A stretch of 64,000 nt of DNA, from positions 625,893-689,892 of the forward strand of contig JAQFVV010000356.1 of assembly GCA_028023455.1 (NCBI GenBank), in the 5' to 3' direction. The translations under genes and the position numbers were made by a program. The notes beneath the pieces were generated by a model that made no database searches, had not been told where the DNA came from, and worked only from the letters and a program-made list of their open reading frames with translations. Below are positions 24,860 through 36,999 of the stretch, piece by piece. This DNA is from Epiperipatus broadwayi (taxonomy: Eukaryota > Onychophora > Udeonychophora > Euonychophora > Peripatidae). Numbering within the stretch: the stretch's first letter is position 1; each line of letters opens with the position of its first letter.

Positions 24860-26960
24860 AGTAGTATATAATTCTGCTTTGCCTCTTGATTTATGCAGAC
24901 ACATCATTAATTAGATTGTGTCATATATAACTCAGTTCCATTGACCTTAGGCTAATTTCTGAGATTTATTAATGAATTTGGATAAAAGGTGTAAATTATA
25001 ATCTTAAGCTGTTTCATTCTGTTGGGGTGGAGTTCGAAGCCTAGTAGTATCATCTTTGCCTGTAGATCTCTTGTCTTTCCACTGTGGTTCCAGGACAAAA
25101 ATGAAGAATATTCCACCTGTTATCATCAGAAATGTTGTTTGTAATGTTATAAATCTGGAAAATGGGCAATAGGGAAGAGTTCATGATTGTTCCTGACTTA
25201 TGTATCTTGCACATGATTGGACTTGAGGTACTTTTGCCTAGACACTAGCTTTTGATAGATGAACATACAATTATGATTGGTACAACATATACAGTAGACA
25301 TATTTTGTTTTTGTCAATTCTTATATTTTAAAATCAGTACTTATTTTTAAAATCACTTATTAAAAATATCATGCAATTCAAATTTGTTTTGTGGATAGCA
25401 TCATGATTAAATCTAAAAATTTATTAAAACAATAAATGTTTGCCTAAAATATATTTTATCTCGTAAATAAAACTTAAGCAACCATGTCAATTGCTAAAAT
25501 CTTGTGGGAAATTAAGTGATCAAATCTTAGAAATCATCCTGTTTAAGGAATGGTACAAAAGGCAGGAGTTATTTTGGTCCTTAAATTCACAAAATTTAAA
25601 GATGCTAATGGCTTATTGTGCTGGAAAAAATTTTGTTATTAAAAATGTAATTCAATGGAAGGCAAACAGAAATGGGCCAACTTTTTCTATGTGGAAATAC
25701 TCTGCTACATTTTGAAAGTGTCTGCTAACAGAATCTACACTAGTTTAATTTTAGATATGGCTGAGTAGGATAGGTGGGAGTTGCTATATGTGATTAATGT
25801 ACCTAACCACTGTAGCGATGGAAGATGGTCCTGTGACAGACATGCTGCGCTGATGTTTCAACTAGAGAGATGCTGCCTATCCTAAGAACAACTGCTGCTG
25901 CCATATGCACCACCAAGAATGATGCTATCAACAAACATGCTTCTAATGCATCAAAGATAAACTTCCTAAGACTACCACAAACAACTCTAAAAATGAACTT
26001 TTAACTCTTAACTTTAAAACTATAGCTATTATAAATCTAAAGCATATGAAATATTGTTAGACTTATTATAGTCAAAAATTAATATTTAAATTAAAGTTAT
26101 GATCCACACTAACAAACTTTAAATATAATTAAAGAAAATCCCTCTAATTTATAAAAGAATAGAATATATTACTATTACCAGCTTTATCACTGAATAAGAG
26201 TATGATCTTTATCACTGCATACTAACTTAATGTAATATTTATTTTTAATCAATATTGACACAAAATAAAATATGTGAACATTTCATTGCAACTACCTTTA
26301 CTCATATTCAATAATTATTGTATTTGAATCTCTAATAATCATCAAATCAATTCATATATAATTTTATTTTAGTATATTTATTACTTGTTACTAAAAAAAT
26401 AATTAAAGTAAGTTCCAATTGCTTATTAAATATTTAAGAACATCAAATCAGTTAATTTATTGCTATATAAAATCTATATCTAGTCAAATAATAAGTATTA
26501 CATTCAATACAAAGAAAATGATATACAATTATACTTTCTTATCCATCCTGTGTTTTTATTTCTGAATTATTTTTATAATTGCTTCTAACAAGGTATGTGG
26601 TTTAATCATTTAGTGAATATCATCTCATCCAAATACAATTACTCAATAAATTTGCACTGTAAAATTGAATGACAACCAAGCAAGGTTATTTGTTTTAAAT
26701 TCATTCAAAATTTAGTAACAAATTTATATATATATATATAGTGCCAGTCAGTCTTAAACAACAGGCACAAAGATGGCTGCAAGCATAATTGCAGCCCAAA
26801 CAAATTTACATATTATAATAAAGGGAGTGGTCTGTGCAAGTATATTTTCTCTATTGCTTACACACATAATATATGGTAAATAAATAAGGTGATTGGTGAC
26901 AATACACTTATAAATAAATGAATGCAGACACCACATGTAAATATGTATTTTCCTGTTTAA
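24860..26960. other. Region with no recognised feature
   Basis: A 74-codon open frame at 25491-25715 has more complex amino-acid content than its surroundings (NFVIKNVIQWKANRNGPTF), so it may be transposon or exon debris, but I do not recognise it. 25800-25990 is less AT-rich and non-coding in all frames. Remaining sequence is AT-rich. Confidence 0.4.
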
Positions 26961-26966
26961 TAAATG

Positions 26967-26970
<4 letters not shown>

Positions 26971-27063
<93 letters not shown>
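26971..27063. repeat. (TA)n microsatellite
   Basis: About 46 AT dinucleotides with one interruption (tattatata) near the 3' end. Confidence 0.95.
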
Positions 27064-27064
<1 letters not shown>

Positions 27065-27599
27065 AACAAATATGGTGGGGGATTAAAAAAAATTTTGTGG
27101 GAAACTTAAATGTATTTTCAAGTAACCCAGCAGTAAACATGTTTTATTTTGATTTTTTGATTTTAGATTGTCAAACTTTTTTTTCTGTTGTGTGTTGAAT
27201 ATTTTTTTTTGGAAAACTTAAAAACAATTTTAATGTGACAACATGTATACATTTTAAGTTTTATAAATTTTTTTTTGAACTTAATTTTCATAACAGCAGG
27301 CTAGTCAATGACCTCTTTCTTTTATTGTATAATGTTTTAGGTCCAAAAAAAATGTAGAAATTGTATTAGTGGTCATTCTGCTTGATACCTACACAAAATA
27401 ATTTAATTAAAGAAATGTGATTTGATTTTATTATTTAAAGAAATCCAGGGATTGGAATTTAAATGGTCTGAGAAATTCTTAAATTAATTAAAAGATAAAG
27501 TTATCATAAGACAAAAAGTTTTTAATGAGATAACTAAAAAGAAGTCCATTGTTTGGACTTAAATAATTTAAAACAAATATTAGTAATTTAATTTTAAAA

Positions 27600-27960
27600 A
27601 GTGAAAGAGCAATAGCTCATGGAGGGGATGAGAGAATATACCCTGTAATGGGGGTGATATATAAATGCTGGTCAAGTGAAATTGGGGTCATTCTTTCACT
27701 TTTTGGTTAGCAGTATAGTTTTCGAAGAGTACTGACTAAAAAGAAGAATTATTAGTGTACGAAATATTTTTTCAGAATGCTGAACAAGAAGAAGAGTTAT
27801 TAATAGCTGAACATATTTTGAAAAGTGCAGACCAAGAAATATAAGAATTATCGACTAAGGAAAAAATTAAATGAAATCATTATTATGGTCAAATATGCTT
27901 CCTAAGAAGTGTTAACCAAACGCAGAAAAAAAAGAATACTGACCAAATAAATAAAGAAGG
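27600..27960 (+). repeat. Degenerate tandem repeat with about 46-50 bp period after a TATA-like motif
   Basis: Three or more diverged units start near 27725 (agagtactgacta), 27773 (agaatgctgaaca) and 27822 (aaagtgcagacca). Each is followed by a purine-rich 'agaag' or 'aagaa' and an 'attatta..g' block. A TATA-like box (tatataaatgctgg) lies 60-70 bp upstream, near 27657-27670. The layout could be a retroelement LTR with repeats downstream of its promoter. No coding sequence confirms that. Confidence 0.45.
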
Positions 27961-28340
27961 AAAGAAGCAACACATAAGAAACTCAGAGATTTAAACCAAA
28001 ACATTCTTAATGTGAGGCACTATACAGGTTAGACAGAATGTTCAAGAACAAAAGAAAGCAAGTGAAAAGTAAGCTAAAGTTTTATATCACTAAAAGAGTG
28101 GAGTCAGGATTTATTTAAGACACAGCAATAAACATGGAGTAGAAGACCCAGTTCGGTACATCCACACTGCTCAAAGACCTACGTAACCATCCAGTAATGT
28201 GACTTTCTATTTCTTAAAGTGTAGCTGCTATAGACAATTTTGCCAACCTCCATCAAAACCATGTTAGCAGTCACCTGCACAGCAGATATATATTGCCCTC
28301 AGAATCCTAGTCTGGAGAAGAACAAAGTCTTCAGGAAGTA

Positions 28341-28368
28341 TTATATATATATATATATAATATATTCC

Positions 28369-28400
<32 letters not shown>

Positions 28401-28425
28401 GGAATATATATATATATATATATAT
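28341..28425. repeat. Compound (TA)n microsatellite with internal palindrome
   Basis: TA runs are separated by 'tattccta' and 'agacagg', so 'atattcctat' on one side pairs with 'acaggaatat' on the other. Confidence 0.9.
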
Positions 28426-28429
28426 TGTG

Positions 28430-29700
28430 TCTTTTCTTATTATTATTAATTTTTTATTTTATTGATAATTGCTATTATTAAATGAACCAATGAATTGCAT
28501 AATTCATTTATATATATTTTTTTGGAATTTTAACTTAAAGATATACATAATTCATTAGAATATCCAAATAAATTATAAAAAAAGGAAAGGGAGAGAAAGA
28601 AAATATGAATTTTAATATTTCAAAATAATTAAATAGAAATAATTGTTGGGAGTGGACTCACTTTTAAATAATCGGAATTAGCTTATTTATTACTTTAGCT
28701 ATCTTTGATTAGATAACAATTCGCTATGTGCAGGATCACAATAGGATTAATAACATTTTTTATCTTATATAGATGAGCTATTACCGAGAAAGTAAGTAAG
28801 TCTACTAACCAACTTAATAGTTTGGTCATTGGATGTATGTGTTTCACTTTTAAATAATGGTAGTTATTTATTTAATCCACCATGTATAGGATTCTGAAAT
28901 TATAGTTTAGCATGAGTTTGTTTCCCTATTAAATTTATTCCATCCACTACATGCAGGATTGTTTTCATAAGGAATAAAAGTGTATAAGAAAGTGTTCCAA
29001 ATAATTTTTGTTATTGTCCGCTTTGTTCAGGACTCATATTATGGAACTTTTAATATTCAAATATAGTTAACTCATGGCTAAATTGTTATTTTAATTTAAA
29101 CAAAGTTATAAATCATCACAAGTGGAAAGGTGAGGGTCATTTTTTTATGAAACACGTGCATACCACGGCCAATACACATTATATTTTTGCATAACGGAAT
29201 TTATTTCAAATTTTGGTTTAAAGTGTAAGCAAGAGAAAAACTCAGATCATTCCTTCCCATTTATGAAACTATTTAAAAATTATACACTTGAATTTTAATT
29301 AATATTTTTTTATGTGTGTGTTTATTTTCTTCTTGGTTTTGTAGATATTTATATTATCATAAAGGGCTTAATAAATTTAACATCTAATTTTAAATATAGC
29401 ATTGTGCTGTGTATTTGATAATGGTATTATTGTTTAACCTTCCCTGTTAACAAAGCAACAAACCACCTTCCCGAGATAAAGAGTAGGTTGAGCTAGTCAG
29501 GGATTAATCTTTATCGGGACCAAGAATCTTTTGTTAGGCATCCACTTTTCTGTTGATTTTATATATAAAAAATTATAAAAGAGATTTTAACCCTTTATTA
29601 GTTACATGATCATATTCCTTGGGGAAAGGAGCAATCTCTTTCTTAAGGTGGTGTGCAAAGGTTGCAGTAAATGAACCTTTCAAAGGTATGATTATAGTAA
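28430..29700. other. AT-rich spacer, nothing recognised
   Basis: No open frame of interest. A short inverted pair (tccctgttaac and a 'cagggatta' block, 29447-29510) is too short to call. Confidence 0.4.
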
Positions 29701-29704
29701 TGTA

Positions 29705-30651
29705 CACCTGGGTCTCGTTTTATGTGGTAGATAGGTTCCACAAAAACCCGCATTAAAAAAAATCACACAAAAATAGACTTAACTTACCTTGAAAAATGGG
29801 GAATAGGTTCTGTATTTTTCAGAATTCGCATAAAAGCAAAGCAACAAGGAAAATTTATTTTAAAATTTGCATTAAAAAAATAAGCAAATAAAGTATGACT
29901 AATAGAAAATTTCAAATATTTGAAAAAAATTAATACAAGACAAACTTTTTTTACTTTTTTTATTAACTACAATATTTAATTTTACATTTTTCATACATAT
30001 TTTAATCATTACCACTAGCATTCATTTGTAAACTGGAAATAAATCAGATTGGATGTGATGTGATGTATTGTGGCTTCTCCTTAAATAAAGTCAAAAATCT
30101 CTCAGCAATTATGCCCAATTGTGATGTACAATTAGCACCACTTTTAGTTTTGTGCTGTGTTAATGGTTTTCTGTTTTTATATTAAAAAAATGAGATCGTA
30201 ATCAAAACAAAAAGATTATACATTATCATTAGAAAGATTATTTTTAGTTTAGAAAATCTTCATTTTTTATTTTAAAAATCTAAAAGATTATTTATTTCTG
30301 TTATATATAACAAAATATGGTTTAAAAGTTTAAATTTTTTGAATATTTATTGTGATATTTTTATACGTAAGTATAAATCTATTATTATTATTTACTCATT
30401 AGTATAAATGGGTTATTTACATAGAAGCTAAAATTCTAAATAAAGCTTCAGACCATATTCACATTAGCTGCTAATATAACGTTATATTTTTGAAGAAAAA
30501 AAAAGTATTTCAAGTCAAAATAAGTTATTAATAATTTAAATTTCTTGATATCTAACAAATATAGTGAAATATGAAAGATATTAAGAAGAAACATGAATTC
30601 CATAACTTCAAAATCACATTAAAATAATTCGCATAAAATAAGACCCAGGTG
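29705..30651 (+). mobile_element. pogo/Tigger-like TA-flanked element, copy A
   Basis: It starts CACCTGGGTCTCGTTTTA after TA and ends AAGACCCAGGTG before TA, so the target duplication is TA as in the Tc1/mariner-pogo superfamily. On the minus strand near 30180-30010 it encodes a remnant, RKPLTQHKTKSGANC ... FISSLQMNASGND then stop, which parallels RKPLTQHESDVGTSC ... ANSDNN then stop in copy B. This looks like the C-terminus of a shared transposase. The rest of the transposase is missing, so it is an internally deleted, non-autonomous copy. Confidence 0.75.
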
Positions 30652-30753
30652 TATGTTTTGGATGCCATTGAATATTTCTTAATTGCTGATCGATTTTATA
30701 AAATGCATTTCATGTTCAATGTGTTTTAAGGATTCAAGGCATGCGCCCAGTAC

Positions 30754-30754
30754 A

Positions 30755-30793
<39 letters not shown>
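30754..30793. repeat. (TA)n(TG)n compound microsatellite
   Basis: Eight to nine TA units run directly into about twelve GT units. Confidence 0.95.
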
Positions 30794-30799
30794 GCAATA

Positions 30800-31580
30800 G
30801 GTTTTCAATTGATATTAAATTCATATTTAAGAAGCAATCTCCACTTATGGGATACTAAATACAAATATTTGTGTAACATAAAAAAATGTTATAGGACATT
30901 TATATTTTCCAAAATATAAGAGAGCTCAAAATATATCTTCTTTTTATACTTTCTATAAAAATATAGTTAATCAAAATATAAAAGAAAACATATAAATATA
31001 TATAAATGAATCTATTTATTTGTTAATATAAATTTAAGAGAGCATAATAAAATAAATGCTTATTACAATATAATCTTTTTGAACTCCTAATATGCATGAT
31101 ATATCTGAAATTAATTTATAAACAATAAATTTTAAACAATTGAATATTTTAAATTAAAATAATTACTATGCTGCAAGATATAACTTCACACTTACGAATG
31201 CCTAACTCTTTTACATTTAGGTATCTAGATTATTACTCAATCTATAATTATTTCATTATTCATATCAATAATACTATACATTCTAAATGAAGAGAAAAAA
31301 ATCTATAGGAATAATAATAATAAATATAAGCAAATGATTTGAGTAATAGTCTTTAGATATGGCATGATTCAATGCTGTTTTATTTTTTCAGAAAAAGTAG
31401 AAATATCATGAAAATCTATGAGATTCAAAGTATATCGAGTTAATTCCAATATTTTCCAAATATCCAAATTATCTTTTTATCCAGAAGATATTTGATCTAT
31501 ATAAAATTATAAGTGTGCAAATACTAATTTATATATATATATATGATAAACAAAACAAGTTATAAATTTCATAACTTGCT
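30800..31580. other. AT-rich spacer, nothing recognised
   Basis: AT-rich with scattered short repeats; no supported feature. Confidence 0.4.
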
Positions 31581-31595
31581 CTTCGCTTGCATTTT

Positions 31596-32079
31596 ATGAT
31601 CACTAGATGGAGCTTTACCAATAGCTCACTAACAAGCTTTGTTTACATAATTGCTGAGAGAGATAGAATTCAATATCTCTTTCATTATCTCCAACCTCCA
31701 GACCATGGTCTCAAGCTAATTGGCTCACCTCAGTGGAAGGCAGGCAGAGTAGAAACTAGATCTAAATACTAACTCTACAATCAGCATTTATGAAACATGT
31801 TTCTATCAGCTTGAAAGCATGAATTTTTCAGATATATAAATATCTTCAAATCCAGTCAAACAAACTAGATAGCTATATGGATCTGAATTCAGTTCAGTTT
31901 CACCATATAGTAAAAGCCTATGAAATCTATATCATTGCAAAAACCTTCAAGGGTACATTTATGATGAACAAAACAAGATTGGAGATAATGAAAGAGATAT
32001 TGAATTCTATCCCTCTCAGCATTTATGTAAACAAAGCTTGTTAGTGAGCTATTGGTAAAGCTCCATCTAGTGATCATAT
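31596..32079. mobile_element. Fold-back MITE with about 97-bp inverted arms
   Basis: The left arm (31596-31696, starting 'tgatcactagatggagcttt') and right arm (31977-32079, ending 'aaagctccatctagtgatca') are almost perfect inverted copies, including 'accaatagctcactaacaag' and 'aatatctctttcattatctc'. The 280-bp core resembles part of the fold-back region at 48.5 kb ('tctgaattcagttca' against 'tctgaactcagttca'). The two open frames 31587-31772 (+) and 31889-32116 (-) are the same arm read from either side and are not genes. Confidence 0.85.
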
Positions 32080-32089
32080 ATATATGATG

Positions 32090-33760
32090 CAATATAGATA
32101 TATTTTCATTTAGCAAGTAATCAATTCATAAAATATTACAAGAGAGTGACAGATGCTAGTTTCATCCATTATGATGCCATGAAAGTAAAACCAATTTTTA
32201 TCCCATGTATAAATTATCCATTAAGATTATAAAATTGTATCAGTAGGTGAACATAATAATCTTTGTGTATATTTTTTTGTTGTTAACATTTAGATCTCAT
32301 CATTGAAAAGCAGGTAATATTCACTTTTAAAGTGAATGAACATTCCAATGATTTGGAAATGCTAAGAATTAAATTTCAATTACTTTTCATTTTTATAATA
32401 AATTTCCACCCCTTGCAAATCCTCGATATATTATACAGTTCTGGGTTAATATTGTCCAATTAACTATATACTTTTTAAAATAAACAAAAAAAATCACATA
32501 AATAAATTTAGATATGCTTCTATTGAAACTAAAACAGGAGAGATAGAGGTTTTTTTACTGCACTCTATTTATAACTTTTCCTTTTACATCATAGAAAGCT
32601 ATAGTAATGCTCAAAGTAAATTCTGGTCAATTTTAAATATCATCTCTCTAATAAAAATTGTATTGTACAACAAATAAAAATAAATATTTTTAGAATTTTT
32701 ATATACAAGAAAAATTTATGTTTCATAATACTATTTTTCATTCTAACATAAATTAAACAATTTATATCACATTTTTAATATTTTACACTGGAAATGTATT
32801 TTTATACATATTTTCTTAGTATAATATCATACAAATAAAATAACAAATATATTTGAGACATTAGACATTTAACTGTATTGTTTATAATTTATTATTATGA
32901 ATGCAGTAACAAAAATACATATAATAGCAAAAGAATAATAATTTTATCCAAACTTTTATTATTCATGTATCCATTTCAAAATAAATAAAGTCAATTCACA
33001 ATCTTATACAATACAATTAATAATAAACAATTTTTATTTTATATTAATACTATCATTGTCATAGCAACACAGTTCAAAACTTTATAGATTAAGATATCCA
33101 CCAAAAAGAAATGTTATGCCTGGCATTTTACCACATACTGAAACTCATCTCAAACTTCAGCAGGTACAATATATATTTATAATACTGAGAAAAATTAAGT
33201 CACAATACATGTCCTATATATAATTGCTATGTATCTCATCATTAAAATTCCATCAGCTTTTTCAAATAGAAAATGCTTTGCTTCTGTCTTATGTAGTTGA
33301 CTTGTTTAAAAAATAAACAATTGAGTAAATCTTAATTGAGCTAAGATGTTTACAAAAGCTCTTGAGGTGGCAAAATTTTTTTATAAAACAAAGCTATTCG
33401 TATTAATTTTAAAACTCCATAAATAAATTGTCAAAAATCTATATCAGATTTTATTTATAAAAAAATATCTATTTTTTGATAGTGTATTACATATTTAATA
33501 TTTGACCGTTTTCTTGTGGTATTTTGGAATAAATAGAAATAGTTATTCGCTGTAAATAGATATTTTAATCAGGTTAAATAAAAGCTGTTATAATCATTTC
33601 AGATGAATTTAAAGGCACTCTTCTGGTTGTTTGTTATTCTAATCAATCACCCATACAATAATTTGGATTTCTAAACAGAGATAATCATTTTCTGCTTGCA
33701 AAATCTCATAAGATTTTAGTTTATTAGAGAGTGTAAAAATTATATACAGACAGTGCTTGA
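32090..33760. other. AT-rich spacer, nothing recognised
   Basis: No recognisable ORF, repeat partner or RNA gene. Confidence 0.45.
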
Positions 33761-33764
33761 GGCT

Positions 33765-34135
33765 TAATCTCTCTGCATATGAATTATATTGATGTAGTGT
33801 CTGCATGGGTATGACCATAATACCAAATCCAATAGAGGCCCTAAGTATTTCATTATTGGTTTTTCAATGTAATGGACGGTTGAATAGTTGGAGAAGTGAA
33901 AAGATTGAAGTCTGTCCATTAAAGTTTGAAAAATTGTTATTTTAATATGGACTGAGCACTGATTGTATATGTGTGTGGTATATTGTGATCTGGTCCAACT
34001 TATGAGTGCTGGTTTTGCACAAAATGCATATACTGGGGATCTTGTATCTTTTTTGCATGTATGTGGTCTTATGTATTTGCTGCTTGAGATGGAGTGGAGG
34101 ATAAATGGACTGGAAAACGTTGAGTTCATATATAT
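33765..34135 (-). repeat. Dispersed repeat family R1, copy 2
   Basis: Inverted relative to the copy at 15810-16096 and in the same order of blocks, including 'aatggacagacttcaa', 'cagtgctcagtcc' and 'catgcaaaaaagat'. A 121-codon open frame on the minus strand spans it, but the frame is not kept in the other two copies, so I do not treat it as a gene. It may be a fragment of a longer element whose remainder is not in the window. Confidence 0.7.
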
Positions 34136-34499
34136 ATATTGAGATAATATACATAAATATATGTGTAAAATAAAACAATGTTAAATCAAATAATAATTAT
34201 ATGTAAATATACAACTAATTAAAACTACAAAATCAGAGATTAGAAAAATAATAAAAAGAAAAACAAGGCATGCTTAATCGATCATTGTAAACTGAAGGAA
34301 GATTCTTTGATTATTTTTTAAAGACTTAATAGAATAAAATAGATCAAACTTCTAATAACCATTCTATCAATTCTTGTCTTTATAACTGTTATTATGGTAT
34401 GATTATTCATGCGGGAAAGAAACATAAATGGGTTAGTCACAAACACACATCAGCTAATATGATAAGTTTATTGGCTTATTACGTTTGAGTTTAAGGTCA

Positions 34500-34892
34500 A
34501 GAAACAGCATAAAAATTTTTTAAATGAAATATTGTTGGGTTATGTGAAGTTAAAAAAATAGGGGAAAAATACTTTATTTAATGAACTTATACTTTACTAT
34601 AAGGGCACAATAAGTTTTCATTGTAATGCAAAAATGATTAATTTTATATGGATAGGCAAATGCTTTTGATCAGGCAAAATAACATTTTAAAATTGTCTTG
34701 AGAGATTTTGATGCTAGAATTGGTAAACAATTGAAAAATGAAAGAGTTGTGAATAAATCTGATAACAGGGAGAGAAATGAGCTAGACCACAGATGGATTC
34801 TTTCTTTGAGAAATGCTAAATGGAAATGAACTGAAAGTGGCCAAAAAAGATGTAGCAGAATTGGACTATATTTTGATTAAAGAAAATAAGTA
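34500..34892 (+). pseudogene. RTE-like LINE endonuclease relic, 5' part
   Basis: Translation gives IVGLCEVKKIGEKYFI (the 'wdivGLsE.R..Ge' block), then FDARIGK and LDYILIKENK-like text ending at the insertion of a pogo/Tigger-like element. It is the same family as 1290-2520 and 57120-59790. Several frame changes are needed. Confidence 0.65.
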
Positions 34893-35846
34893 CACCTGGG
34901 TCTCGTTTTACACGATAGATAGGTTCCTCAGAAAACACGCGGAAACGAAATCGCGCAAAAATAGACGTAACTTACCTTGAAAAGGGGGGGGTATGGACTG
35001 TGATTTTTCAAAAATCGTGTAAAAGCAAAGCACCAACATAAAATTACTTTAAAATTCATGCAAAAAAAAATAAGGAAATAAAATATGACTAATAAAAAAT
35101 TTCAAATTTGAAAAAATTGATACAAGACAAATTTTTTTTAACTATAATATTTAATTTTATTCAAAACAATATATTTTTATGCATAATTTACAGTAATTTA
35201 TATTTTTATACACGTTTTAATTATTATCGCTATTTGCCGATAAACAGGTTCGCTTGCAAACTGGTAAAAAATCAGATTCTTCACAAGAGGAAATACAACT
35301 AGTGCCAACGTCACTCTCATGTTGTGTTAATGGTTTTCTGGTGACAACATAATTAGTAATTAATCTAACAACTAAAAATAAATTCGTATTTTTGTCTTTA
35401 ATTTTCAATTTTAATTGTGCCCACTGCTATTACTCACCTTTTAAAAATAAACTTGTGGACACTAAATGATTAATAATTGATTACGTTCTTTTTTAAAAAG
35501 CAAAAACAGAATGTGATTTAAAATGCAAAATTAACATGCACAATGTTTGAACAAATTTACATTATAATCTTGTGAAATTTAATGTGTGTATACATAAAAT
35601 GTGGAAATCATGATTTTAATTTCATTATTGCATAAAATCTTACTATTATAAAGCACTGAAAATATTGAAATTACTAAGATAAAAGTCGAATTCCAATAAT
35701 GTGCTATTACTTTCAATATGATGTAAGTGAGTGAAATTTATTATTTAAAGTAATAGCACATTATCGAAGTTCATCTTCCGGAGAAATGTGAATTGCGTAA
35801 CTTCAAAATCTCGTTAAATAAATCCACCTAAAAAAAGACCCAGGTG
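34893..35846 (+). mobile_element. pogo/Tigger-like TA-flanked element, copy B
   Basis: Ends CACCTGGGTCTCGTTTTA and AGACCCAGGTG, each next to TA. It is inserted inside an RTE-like endonuclease relic, whose text resumes directly after 35846, so the insertion is clean and younger than the LINE. On the minus strand 35408-35217 is a 63-codon open frame (RKPLTQHESDVGTSC, then ANSDNN stop) that matches a decayed equivalent in copy A. This supports a shared transposase C-terminus. It carries the internal palindrome at about 35682-35781. Confidence 0.8.
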
Positions 35847-36130
35847 TATATCAATATTGTAATATTTTTCGACAACTCTGCATAGAGAGAGATTATCATT
35901 TAGTAAGATGTAATATATGTGTTAATGCAAAACTAAAAAGATAAAATTGTTAAGAAATACCACTTGACAGATTTAGTTAATAGTACAATTACATATCAAA
36001 ACTAACATTAATTGTTGTCTATGGTTTATAGATATATAACTATTGACAAATTAAAATAATTAAACATATTAGCTTCATTATTGTCCAGTTAACAAGATAC
36101 ACAAAAAGTGATAAACATAATTAATTCTCT
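35847..36130 (+). pseudogene. RTE-like LINE endonuclease relic, 3' part
   Basis: Continues the relic interrupted at 34892: FRQLCIERDYHLVRCNICVN (the endonuclease 'sDHrLVr..i' block), then a DKLN ... DTQK-like linker. Similarity fades near 36130; no RT domain follows, so the copy is truncated. Confidence 0.6.
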
Positions 36131-36139
36131 AATTGTGTG

Positions 36140-36870
36140 AGTTTATAGATATAGATTGTACAATTGAATCATTCTCCTCTTGGTTTTTATTAATATTTAT
36201 TGCAACACATATTATTCTCTTTGGGATACAGTCTCATATTCATTTCTTCTCTTTACCCATATTGAGATGGAACTGTTTTACGGCACACAATATAGTGTGT
36301 GTGCACATATATATTTAATGTTTCAAAAAAAATATAAAAATGAACATAGACAAAATTTACAGAATATATTTATTTAAAATATATGGTCTGAAATAATTAA
36401 AGTATTAATTTAATAATATTTTTTTATATTTTTAAAGACTGTAAATTATTTAAAATCAAATATAAAAAATAGCTATTTAATACAAATATTTTTATTAAAT
36501 TTATTTCTGATTTTAAAGAAAATGTAAAATTTTTAATACAGGGATGAAAGAAACATCTTTTTCTTTAAATCAAAAGTGTTTTAATAATGTGCATTAATTT
36601 TAGTTACCCCCTTAATCTGTTTTTGTTAAAAGTTTAAGTTTTTTTAACAAATTAGTTTCAATAAAACCAGAATAATGGTAATTATCTTGTTTTTATTAAT
36701 CAAAATTAAAATAACTTACTGCTATTGGTTTGTATTTAAATTTCACTGTATATTATAAATAGTGGTTCAAATTAGAGAGAATACACAGAGAAAATGTAGA
36801 AAGGGAGTTGCTAGTTTATATTTTGGTTGAGTTTAAACTTCCAGGAAAGTAGAGACATCTTCTCTGGTAT
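36140..36870. other. AT-rich spacer, nothing recognised
   Basis: Two overlapping short open frames at 36133-36377 have no family resemblance. Confidence 0.45.
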
Positions 36871-36871
36871 G

Positions 36872-36995
<124 letters not shown>

Positions 36996-36999
36996 TTGC

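Noticed and set aside
26918-27109. Open frames across (TA)n tracts reading (IY)n, also at 36816-37102 and 28240-28449
   Set aside because: TA repeats lack stops in two frames; the frames are artefacts of the microsatellite.
33764-34178. Overlapping minus-strand frames of 121 and 78 codons
   Set aside because: They lie in repeat R1, and the frame is not kept in the other two copies.
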